A stretch of 64,000 nt of DNA from contig NW_004454156.1 of NCBI RefSeq assembly GCF_000283155.1, positions 35,664,271-35,728,270 of the forward strand, in the 5' to 3' direction. The notes under the pieces are model-generated. The model searched no databases, had not been told where the DNA came from, and saw only the letters and a program-made list of their open reading frames with translations. The first letter of the stretch is position 1; each line of letters begins with the position of its first letter. Origin of the DNA: Ceratotherium simum simum (taxonomy: Eukaryota > Chordata > Mammalia > Perissodactyla > Rhinocerotidae). This document shows positions 42,621 through 54,600 of this stretch, piece after piece. The position numbers and the translations under genes were made by a program.

Positions 42621-45600
42621 CACCCCGCCGGACCCTGGGGGAGGTAGAAGTGTCGGGGAGGCTGGGGACAGCCGGACAGCCGCCCTCTGACCGCCGGAGT
42701 CCTGCCCTCTCTCCTTGCCCTCTGAATGCCACCCCCACCTCCCAAGAGGGGCAGGCGCTGGCTTTGGGAGAAGGGACACCCTCACCCCTGAGTGGAGAGG
42801 GTGCTGGGAGGGTCAAGGATGCTGGGTCTTCTCTGCCTCCATGAGCCTCCGAGTGGACAATCCTCCCTGGCCTCACTTGTCCCCTCTGTACAATGGGGAC
42901 AGTCAACCATCTCTGGTTGCCTGTGGAGGGGGGAGGGGTGATCAGGGCCCCAGACTGTGGGGGAGGGGAGGAAACAGGGTCACGGCCTGGGGGAGGAGGG
43001 GCCTGCCCCTGCCCTGCTGTGTGCCTCTCCCTCCCGCCCTAGCCGCTGCCTGCTTCTCTGTCTTGCTTCTGCTTTTCCCATCCTCAGGTGGAAACATCCC
43101 CAGGTCTCCCGGCTCCCACCCCCAGCCCCTAAGCTGGTGGGGTGGAGGCCGGAAGTTTGGGGTGCTCCGAGGGCCTGTCTTCTCTCCTCTTCCCCCTGCG
43201 CTGGGAGTTTCCCATTCTCTGGGCCCAGGGGTGGGGACTGGGTGTCCAGAGACCTGGTTCTCGGCTCATGCTGGCACAGATGCCTGTGTGAGCCTGGGCA
43301 GTCAGGCCACCTTGCTCTGGGCCTCAGCGTCCCCATGTGTCCCCGGGGAAGGATCCCAGGGCCTGCCCACCCCCAGTCCAGAGTCCTGTGTGACTGACAG
43401 CCCAGGAGTCTGAGCTCGCACACTTCCCATTCTTGGGGCCAGCCTAGGCCTCCTCTCCCCAGGGTCAGCAGAAGAGAGAGGCTGGGCTCTGGGGTGGCTC
43501 CCCCAGCCCCTCCTTTGGTTTCGTCCGCCCTCTCTCAGGACACAGCCCTGGGTGGAGGAGGAAAAAGCCATGAATCCTATTCCCGCCCCCACGGAATGTG
43601 CTCCGACTGGGATGAGGCAGGCAGGCCACCCAGGGCGGGCCCTAACTGGGAGGGGCACTGGAAGCAACAGGGGTCCAGGTGCCCTGTTGGGGGGCAGGGG
43701 GTTTCCTAACCTGGGCCGGCTCAGCAGACGCTGTCTCCCCCCACAGCACCCCGGAGACTGCCGAGTTCCTGGGTGAGGACCTGCAGCAGGTACGTGCCTG
43801 GGCCGGTGGCGGGTGGCAGGGCAGGCCCGTGCAGGCTGTCAGCGGAGGGCCGGGCGGGGACGCCTGTTGGGGGCCCCGGTTGAGTCATTCCCCAAGCTGT
43901 TGGACATGGGGTCCCCAGGAGGAGGGAAGAGAAAGGTGGTTCCTGCTCTGGGGGAGAACAGGGCGGGGAGGGTGGGGAACAGTAACCCCCCGGGCCCCCC
44001 TCCCAGGTGGAGCAGCGGCTGGAGCCGGCCAAGCGAGCAGCCCACAATGTCCAGAAACGGCTGCAGGCCTGTCTGCAGGGCCAGAGCGGGGCGGACATGG
44101 ACAAACGAGTGGTGAGTGGGGGTCCCGGGGAGGAGGGTCCTGGGCAGGACACCTCTGTCCAATGGCAGAGCAAGGTCGGGGCTGGGGTCTCCCTGTGGGT
44201 CTGAGCCTCTGGCACCAAGAGGGTGGAGACTGCTCTAAGGCCCCTGGGTACCCTGTTCACGAGGCCCTATCTCTCCCCCATCCCCTCTTGACGCCTCCTC
44301 CCTTTGCGCCAATCCCTTGAGCCAACACCAGGCCTCTGACAGTGCCTGAACTTCTCTGTCCAATGAGCACCCAGAGCAGAGCAGGCCCTCAACTGAGGCA
44401 GTCTGTGAGGGCTTCCTGAAGGAAGTGGCATTTGAGCCAGATTTTGAGTGCTGCTCACAGGTATTAACCAACAGCCAGCATTTATGGACTGATTACTGCT
44501 AGTCTGTTACTAAGATGTGTCAATGCATCACCTGACTTAATGCTGACAGCAACCCTCGGAGGAGGCTGTGTTTATTAGCACTGTGTACAGATGAGGAAAT
44601 GGAGGCTCAGAGAGGTAAAGTGACTCGCTCAAGGTCACACAGCTAGTAAGTGGCAGAACTGAGGTTTGAACCCGGTTCTCTCTGACCAGAGCTGGTGCTC
44701 TCCATAACTCTGGGTGGGAATGTGTAGGGCTTGCTGTGGAAGCAGTCACAGTTCAATGTGGCCAGAGCACTGGGGGGAACGAGGAGCAGCGGGGACCCTT
44801 GGGGGGGGTTTGAGCTCAGCAGTGGCCGGGTTAGCCACATCTGCCCTGGGGCAAGGTGAAATAGCCCACTAGCTCCTCCATTCTCTCTCCAGCTGTCTGA
44901 CCTGGGGCGAGCTCCACGCCCTCTCTTCTTTTTTTTTTTTAAATCTTTATTTATTTTTTTTTCCCCCAAAGGCCCAGTAGATAGTTGTATGTCATAGCTG
45001 CACATCCTTCTAGTTGCTGTATGTGGGACGCGGCCTCAGCATGGCCAGAGAAGTGGTGCTTCGGTGCGCGCCCGGGATCTGAACCCGGGCCGCCAGTAGC
45101 GGAGTGCGCACACTTAACCGCTAAGCCACAGGGCCGGCCCCACGCCCTCTCTTCTTAGTTTTCCAGTCTGTAATGGTCATTCCTTCCTGCCTAATCAAGT
45201 GGCTTCTGAGAGGGGATAGGGGATCCCAGATGGGTGGGGACTCTACATGGTCACAGGGAGATGTCACCCCCACCATGCCTTGTCATCATCCTGCTTCCAC
45301 TCTCACCTGTGACTGTGGCCCTCCCAGGTCCCCTCCTCCCCTATCCCACCCAGTGCCTCAGTGGGGCTCTGCCCCCAGGGACTTGCGGTGTGCTCGGGCA
45401 GGGTGTTGGATGCCCAGCAGGCAAGCGCATACACTCACCTCCTGGCCGGCCCCACCCCTCCTTGTAGAAGAAGCTTCCTCTCATGGCTCTGTCTGCTACA
45501 ATGGCCGAGAGCTTCAAGGAGCTGGACCCCGATTCCAGCATGGGGTGAGCACAGACATGGGCTCTGCCCTCACCTGGAGATGCCAAGGAGGGATCTGGGC

Positions 45601-48600
45601 TGGGAGGGGGTTCAGGTCGGGGAGGGCCTCCACGGTGGAAGGATGACCAGGCTGGGGAGAGTGTCTGGGCTGGGGAAAGTGTCCAGGTCAGGGAGGGCGG
45701 CCAGGCCTGGGAGGGGTTGGGCTCAGTGAAGGTGAAGGAGAAATGGAAGGGCAGGAGGTGATGGGGAAGAGAGGAGGCCCTTCCTCTTTCCAAATGGTGG
45801 TGAGGGGCTGTGGGAGCCCGGGCCCACTGCGTGCTGTGTCCACAGGAAGGCCTTGGAGATGAGCTGTGCTATTCAGAACCAGCTGGCCCGCATCCTGGCG
45901 GAGTTTGAGATGACCCTGGAGAGGGATGTCCTGCAGCCGCTCAGCAGGCTGAGTGAGGTGACCCTGTCCCTGCCCCCAGCTTCCCCAGCCTCTGGCTCCC
46001 GCCTCCCCCAGCCCACTGAACCGCTCCTCATGCCTGCCCCCAGGAGGAGCTGCCAACCATCCTTAAGCATAAGAAAAGCCTACAGAAGCTGGTGTCTGAC
46101 TGGAACACCCTCAAGAGCAGGTGAGAGCCACAGCCTCTGGGTGGGGTCCATGCCTAGGTCAGCCTACGGAGGTGGCCACAGAGCTTCCAGGCCCTTCCCA
46201 CACTAGGAGGACACTGCAGGGCCCGCTGGGTAATGTGTGTACTTATGCACACGTCTGGTCCTTAGGAACACGTGGTGAGGGTGCATGTGAGTGTGCCCCT
46301 GTGCACGTGTGTGTGCACGTGCTTGTGCCAACTGGGGGTGACCCCAAAGCCCAGGATAGCCATAAACAATCCTCCAAGATCCCTGGAGGCAGGAGGGCCC
46401 TCACCTTCCACTCTGGAGCTGGGTGGCTGTGATCACCAAACCCACCACCAGGGGGTGCCCTAGAGCTCTCATGACCCAGGCCAGGCAGAGGCCCAGGGCC
46501 AGTGGAGCTGGGATTTACGTCTAAAATCCTGGAATCCCATGTGGTCAGGCATATGGAGGGGACACTTGGCTCTGGGCATGCAGTGGGGACAGTGACCACC
46601 CCACTTTGGGATCATCCCCAGGCTCAGTCAAGCAGCCAAGAACTCAGGCAGCAGTCAGGGCCTGGCCGGCAACCCAGGCAATTACAGCCACACCACCGCA
46701 GCCAACAAGGTGGAGACGCTGAAGGAGGAGGAGGAGGAGCTAAAGAGGAGGGTGGAGCAGTGCAAGGTGAGGGGGCGCTTGAGGTTCCCCAAATGTGTTG
46801 GGGTGGCAGGGGTGGGTACTCTCCCCATTTCTCAGATGAGGAAACCGCAACTCAGAGAGGTGACGTGACTTGCCCAAGTCCACACAGCTGGGAAGCAGCA
46901 GAGCCGGGGTTTGAATCCAGACAGTCAGGCTCCATGGACTGTGTACTTAGCCATTGCCTTGTCGCCTCATCTGTCTACACCATACGCATAACACCTGGGA
47001 GACAGACTTGGTCTGTTCCCCAGAATCTCAGTGTGTTTGCTGCGTGAGTGAACGAATGAATGACGGGTGAATGAATGAATGAATGATGAGTAACACAAGG
47101 CACTGTGCTAAGGATATGGGGACACAGAGGTCACAACTAGAAGCTGTAAAAGACCCTCAAGAATTTGAAGGGGTTCCTGTGGGCTGGCCCCAAGAACAAA
47201 CCTTGGCAGAGAGAGGAGAGCTGGGTGGGACCCTCCAAGCTTCCCCACTGGGTCCCCGCCTCACTGGTGTAAGCTGTCCCCTCTCTGTCCCCAAGGACGA
47301 GTACTTGGCTGACCTGTACCACTTTGCCACCAAGGAGGACACATATGCCAACTACTTCATCCACGTGAGTCCAAGACCAGGCTCTAGCCACCGGAGCTCA
47401 GGGGTGGACGCCAGAGTTGGGGGCCACTGAGACCCCCTGCGAGATGGTGGAGGGGAGGGATCTGCTCTTGTGGACCCTGGGGGATGCTCAGATTCACCCA
47501 CTTCCCCGGGGATGCCCGTTGTCCCCACAGCTCATGGAGATTCAGGCTGACTACCATCGCAAGTCTCTGAGCTCGCTGGACACGGCCCTGGCGGAGCTGA
47601 GGGAGAACCACAGCCAAACAGGTAGGGACACAGGTGGGCCCCGACCCCGTACCCCCGCCCCCTGCCCCGCTCAGGGCGTGTTAAGAAGCTTGCACTCCAT
47701 CCTGAGGGGCGATAGGGAGCCATGGACGAGTTCTGAGCAAGGGAGGGCTCCGTTAGATGTGTAACGGAGAGATTGCTCTGGCTGCTGCATGGAGGATGGA
47801 GCGAAGGGGGCAGGACTGGAGCCAGGAGACCTGTTAGGAGGCAGAAGGGAGGGGACGGTGGCCTGGACTGGGGTGGAGGCAGCGGAGGTGGGTGGATTCG
47901 AGAGAGATGTTGGATGATATCAAGATGTGTGGCATGGATGGTCGGGTGGGAAGTGGTACCAAAGTTGGCCAAAGCAGTAGCCCCTTGAGGACGTCTGGGG
48001 GTGCCCCTGTCTACCCTGACCTGGCTGTCCAGGGGTGGGAGGACCCTGGGCCGCTGATCTGTCTCATCCCTGCAGACCCCTCCCCCTCGATGACGGCCGC
48101 CCCCTCCTCCAGGGTGTATGGGGTGTCGCTGGGAACCCACCTGCAAGAGCTGGGCCGGGACATCGCCCTGCCCATCGAGGCCTGCGTCACGATGCTGCTT
48201 TCTGAGGGCATGAAGGAAGAGGTGGGACGTACTGGGGCAGGTGGGGAAGGAGCTTCGGGGCCCTCACTCTGTCCCAGACCTCCCACGTGCACCCTCCACT
48301 GGCTCCTGTAACTCCACCGTTAGAGCACGGGTCCCGGGAGAAGGCACGGCCTCCTGCTGCTGAACTGACACCACCTCCCACTTACTGATGCTCCCGTGGG
48401 CCAGGCACTGTGCTGCAAGCCCTCTGCATTCCTTGCTCCATTTAATTATGCCAATAACCCATGGAAGGAGCCCTCACTGGCTTCATTTTATAAGGAGGAG
48501 ATGTCCCAGCGGCACATGAGAAGGTGGCAGTGAAGCCAGGACTCCGGTGCAATCCCGGCTGCCCGCATCCGTCCTTTGCATCTCCGTGTTGCTAGTACAC

Positions 48601-51600
48601 CAGCTCCTTCCCTGAGGACAGACCCCTAGCGGGTGGAGCAGACTCAAAGACAGACTTAGGTGTCTGCACAGTCCTCCTCGGCCTCCTGTCTCCCTTCCAC
48701 TCCTAACCAGACGCCTGTCTCCCCACGACTTTCCCCAGCTCCTCCCAGACTTCCCACGTTGCTCAGAATTCTAGAACTTGAGAGTTGAGAGGATCCACGG
48801 ACACTGTGGTGTCCACTCTGCCCACCAGACCAGTGGGGATGCTGAGGGGCAGCGAGGGCCAGCCGCCTATCCCAGGCCATGAGTGAACCAGGGCCTCCCA
48901 GTCAGGGCACCCTGCCCACCCTCCGTGACCCTACTTGCTCCCTCTCGCACCCCAGGGCCTCTTCCGTCTGGCCGCCGGGGCCTCGGTGCTGAAGCGCCTC
49001 AAGCAGACGATGGCCTCAGACCCCCGCAGCCTGCAGGAGTTCTGCTCCGACCCCCACGCCGTGGCAGGTGCCTCCTCCAGGGAGCCCTGGGTGGGGGGCC
49101 TTCTCCCCACATCCCTTCCCCACAGCTGCCTGGAATGATCCCATGATAGTTTGGCTTAAGGCCTGATAATCTGCTGAGGAGACATGGGGTCCTTGACGTA
49201 GGGTCCATGATGAACCCCCTGAAATGCATGTACGTTTTTCTGGAGACAAGATCACAAGCCTTCATCATTTTCTCAAAAGGGCCCATGGCCCAAAGAAATG
49301 ATCAGACCTGGACATGTTAGTGTGAACGAGGGCTAGAGGTTCCTAACAGATGGAGAGGGCTGGGTACTGGGGGTGGAGGTTGGGGCTTGGGGGCTATGTC
49401 TGAGCCCCCACCGCCACTTCAGGTGCCCTCAAGTCCTATCTGCGGGAGCTGCCGGAGCCCCTGATGACCTTTGATCTCTATGATGATTGGATGAGGGCAG
49501 CCAGGTGAGGACTGGGGAGGGGGTTGCTGGGGAGGACAAGGCCGCAGAGGTGTGGCCCTGAGCTGGCTCACCAGGTCTCTCCCTCCCCAGCCTGAAGGAG
49601 CCGGGGGCCCGGCAGGAGGCCCTCCAAGAGGTGTGCAGCCGCCTGCCTCATGAGAACCTCAACAACCTCAGGTGAGCCCCGAGCCCACCCCCCAGACGTC
49701 CCCGCAAAGCCAGGGCCCAGCTGGGACTCCAGGGCCCCAGGTCTGAGTCCTGCCTCCTCATCCTAAGCAATATTGCTGAAAACATAGCTTTGATGTACCA
49801 GTCATATTTTCTAATACTAGACATTGAACTAAACACATACCTTGAACCTTTGAAGCCACACCACCAGGCTTCAAGCCCCAGCTCTACCACTGGGTGGTCC
49901 TGGGCAGGCGGCTGGCCTCTCTGTGCCTCAGCGCCCTCCTCTGGAAACACGGAGCATTACAGTCCCTGCCCCCAGGGTGGCTGGGAGACTTAGCTCAGTG
50001 CCTGACACATAGGTGGTGCTCGTAGGTCAGCTGATTTGTTAAAATTTTTTAAACCATCTCGTGTGGTGTCTCTGCCACTGGTCGGAAACTCCAGGCTGGG
50101 AAATTCTCGGGTCTCAGGGTGTTGATGAGTGTTCATGGCCGAAATGCCCTGCCCCTGGTCCAACCCACCTCCTGCCTCCCCAGGTACCTGATGAAGTTCC
50201 TGGCACGGCTGGCCGAGGAGCAGGAGGTGAACAAGATGACCCCCAGCAACATCGCCATCGTCCTGGGGCCCAACCTGCTGTGGCCCCCTGCAAAGGAAGG
50301 GTGAGGGGCCGCGGGTCCGGGGAAGGTGGTGGTCCCCACCCCAACCATGTGTGGCTTGCTTTTCGCCTGGGCCTCAGTTTCCCCATCCTTAGAGTGGGTT
50401 GAGCAGCTCCTATTCTCAAGGCTGCTGTGAGGAGCAGCCGGAAGAGATCATGGACCCCGCAGGGCCTTGGAGAGAGGCGTTCTGGATGATGGGGTGCTGG
50501 GGGCGCTGGGAGCCCAGCCCCACCCCTCCACCTTCCAGAGATGGACTCAGAAGTCACTCCCTGGACCTCCATTTCCTCATCTGTAAACTGGAGAAAAATA
50601 AACTTCGAGGATTTTCACTTTGGGAATTAGATGAGATAATGGATGGAGAAACGTTTTATAAACTGTAAAGTGCTGTGATATGTGAGGGGTCTTATTATTC
50701 ACCTGGCCATGGATGGCAAAAGGATGGCATTCATTTGCTAAGTGTAATCAGTTGGTGGGGGTCCTAGATCCAAGAACCGTGAGGAAAGGGAGCCGTGACT
50801 GACGAGTGTCTGTCATGGGCGAAGGAAGGGGAGAATTGGGCGTGTGAGTGACACATTTGCCATCCACTGGTGATCTGTGAGCTTGTAAGAACAGGGGCCC
50901 AATGTGATTGGTCCTTATGTCCCCAGTGCCCAGCACAGGGCCAGGCAGAGTTGGGTCACTAAGACTTTGCTTATTGATGACCCACTTTGGCTCCCTTTCT
51001 GTCGCAGGGACCAGGCCCAGCTGGATGCAGCCTCAGTGTCGTCCATCCAGGTGGTGGGCGTGGTTGAGGCTCTGATACAGAACACAGACACACTCTTCCC
51101 TGGAGGTGAAGCCCCTACCTTTGTGAATGTGTCCCTTTGTGCCCTCATCTGCCCAGCTTGGTGCCCTCCAGACTCAGCCTCAGTCCCTGGCAGCCCCACA
51201 AACTCCCCACGAGGTCTTCTCCACTCTGAGCCTCAGTTTCTCATCTGTAAAATGGGGATGAGCCTGCCTGCCTCGTGGGATTCTTGTGAGCCTCACGTGG
51301 GAGCAGGAAGGCGAAACATGGTCCTGATGCTGTCAGGGGAGAGGGACAGCGGTCCTGATGCTGGCTGAGGCGGGGAGGCTGGCAGAGGCTCTGAGAGTTA
51401 AGACTGGCTCCCTTCTGTCTGCAGACATCAACTTCAACGTGTCAGGCCTGTTCTCAGCCCCCGCCCCCCAGGACAAGGTCAGCAACAAGCCGGCCTCTGA
51501 AGAGCTTCCAGCAGTTGCCATGCCCGCCCCGGCCACCGCCCCAGCTCCAGCTCCGGCCCCTACCCCGACCTCAGTGGCTACCAAGGAAAGGTGAGGACTG

Positions 51601-54600
51601 ACGGACATGAATGGCCCCATCCTGGCCCCAAGATGCCCAGCCTGAGGCGCCATCTCTCAGGCGTCCAGCAGCATTTTAGGATGTGTAATTATTGTGTTTT
51701 CATCCCAAATACCAGGTTTCCCAGTTGGGAGGGGGTGGGGTGGAGACTCAGAGGCGGTGTCCCTCTCAGCCTCGCTGTGTTCCCTCATTCATTGTATGGC
51801 TGTTTCCTGAGCACCTACTGTGTGCCAGACATTGTTTCAGGCCCTGGGGATTTGGGAAACAAGGCAGCTGATCATTCTGGAATTTGTAAATACCTGTGAC
51901 TCTTCTCTTGGTCCTTTAAGTCCAGAAGGGCTGCGTGGCACTGTGTTGCCTCTCCACCCAGCAGGTATTGTCTAGTTTATCACAGACGACTGGGGCCCGA
52001 ACCATGAATGTCCTCAGATGAGCAAGACAGACAAACGCTGCCCTCAGAGCTGGCATTCCAGGGGGCAGGGAGTGAGAATCAGCAAGGACACCGCTAAGCG
52101 CGCAGTAGAATGTCAGGCGGTGATGTGCACTGTAAAGGAGAATAGGGCGGCGTCAGGGGATCAAGTAGGGACCTGCTTTAGCCGTGGGGTCAGGGAAGGC
52201 CTCCCTGAGGAGGAGCCAACTGAGCAGAGACCTGGAGGACGCCAGGAACGAGCCATGGCCTCCCTTTCTGCTTCTTACCCGCTCTCTGGCTTCTAGTGGC
52301 CGGAACATCCCATAAAGACCACATGGAGTCTGGGAGCCAAGGCGGAGGGAGGCCCTGCTTTCTACCCTCATCCTGGCCCCACAGGGGACCATGGACGCTG
52401 TTGCAGCGTCACACAGCAGCCAGGGGCTCAGCGGATGCAAACCCTGGCCAGTGCCAGAAGCATCTTCTCGGGGGGCCCAGCCTGGCGACAGATCCCAGGC
52501 CCAGCCGCAGGTGGTGGGGAACAAGTCCTGGAGGACCCAGACTCGGCCCGTGGGCTGGGAGTCTCCGCAGGATTCCAGGGGGCTTCTGGGAGATGGCCAA
52601 GCCCGACCCTGATCCTCTCTTTCCCTCGCAGGACAGAGTCTGAGGCGCCCCCCAGACCAGCCTCCCCCAAGGTCAGTAGGACGCCCCCGGAGGCAGCCGC
52701 CCCAGCAGAGGACATGGCTCGGAGGAGTGAGTTGGCCACGGGAGGAGAAGGGGGACAGAGGGTGGGCAGGGGGAGGGCTGGGCAGACCGTCCCCTGTTTC
52801 CAGGCAACCGGGGAGGCCAGGAATCCAGGTGGCTAAGGCCCAAGTTTGCTGCCTGACCCTCGGTTCAGATTGCAGCTCTGGGACCCTGGCAGGACTCCAC
52901 CTGTCTGCACCCCAGCCGCCTCCTCTCTGTAACGGAAGTCACTGCACCTGCCTTGTGGGGCTGTTTGGAGAATTAAAGGTGCTGCCTGGCGTGTAGCCAG
53001 CACACAGTAAATGTCCGATGAAGGTCAGCGATCGTGAGCGTTGGGGGCCATGGAGTCCAGTCCCTCAAGAAGCCCAGAGACCACAGAGTGAAGAGGGCGG
53101 GGGGCGGGGGGGGTCTTCCAAGGGCAGTGAAAGGGAGGTGGTGGTGGGAGAAACCTGGGGCCTCCTTCTACGCCCTTTGGTGCCCTCACCTGTGGAGTTG
53201 GCCTAAAGCCAGGCAGGTGAGACAGCCGAGGATGCAGGTGAGGAGTCTGCCAGGGTGACCAGGACACCTGGGAGGCCCCGCCCAGCCCAGGAGGCTCTAG
53301 AGTTTTCCACCTGGGTGTCCTTGTAGAGCCGGGAGTAGATGGAGCGGCTGCAGGAGCCTCTGGACCAGCAGGAGTTGGCAGGTCACACAGGGACCTCCTT
53401 GCAGGAGGGGGCTTCTAGCCGCCTTTCCTGGACGGGGGGCAAGTGGGATGTTTGCTCACTGGAGCACAAGTCGAAGGACTGTCACAGCCTCACCTGAGCT
53501 GGTCCTCTCGTCAGCCCTGCGAGATGCAGGCTTTCATCCCATCTGACTGATGAGGAAACTGAGGCCCCAGGGGGCAAGTGGTTTGCCCAAATCCCCCAGA
53601 GGGTAGAGGCAGAGCTAGGGTGGGAGTCCAGACCCCGGCCCCACCCAGCCGCTCGGCTGCTTGACCAGGTTGGAACTGTGCAGTGGGGTCTCTGAGAGCT
53701 GGGGTAGGGTAGTTCTGGTGGGCTTCTGAGAGGAGGTGAGCAGGACCCAAGTCTCGGGGAAAAATGCAGCATTTCTTTATTCAACAAATATGTGGGCCCA
53801 GCCCCGTGGCCGAGTAGTTAAAGTTCAGCGCGCTCCGCTTCTGCGGCCCAGGTTCGTGGGTTTGGTTCCCGGGTGCGGACCTACTCCACTTATCAGCCAT
53901 GCTATGGTGGCATCCCACATAAAAAATAGAGGAAAGGGCCGGCTCCGTGGCTTAGCGGTTAAGTGCGCGCGCTCTGATGCTGGCGGCCCGGGTTCGGATC
54001 CCGGGCGCGCCCCGAGGCACCACATCTCCGTCCAACCCGGGGCCGAGTCCCGCGTACAGCAACTAGAAGGATGTGAACCTATGACATACAACTATCTACT
54101 GGGGCTTTGGGGGGAAAAAATGAATAAATAAAATCTTTAAAAAAAAAAAAATAGAGGAAGATTGGCATGGATGTTAGCTCAGGGCGGATCTTCCTCAGCA
54201 AAAACAAATACGTACTGAACACACACTCCGTGCCCAGCAGCATGCTAGCCCCCTGCCCTCACTTAGTTTACATTCTGGTCCAGGAGACAAGCAGTACCAC
54301 TAAAAACTGACAAGATCATTTCAGAGGGCAACAAGTCTATGAAGCAGATACAACAGGAAAATAGGACAGTACTCGGGGCAGGGTTGGGGAAGGGCTGCAC
54401 CTCAGCTGAGGGGGTGAAGGGACAGGAAGAGAGGCCTGAGTGATGAGGAGCTGGCCGTGGAAAGAATGTTCCCAGCAGAAGGAACAGCACATACAAAGGT
54501 CCTGAGGCGGCATCGAGCTTGGTGGATTTGCCACAGGCCACGTGGTCTCCTAACTGCCCCTTTCCTTCCTCCACAGCCAAGCGCCCAGCACCGGCCAGGC

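Larger units (their letters stand above)
52727..54576 (+). other. SH3BP1: SH3BP1 intron 17
   Basis: 1.85 kb, the longest SH3BP1 intron. Its right half is a stack of MIR, L2-like and two nested EREs directly before the last exon. Confidence 0.85.

Noticed and set aside
42040..42906. 288-codon minus-strand frame over the SH3BP1 CpG island
   Set aside because: Low-complexity Pro/Arg/Ser composition from GC-rich DNA. No recognisable protein family.
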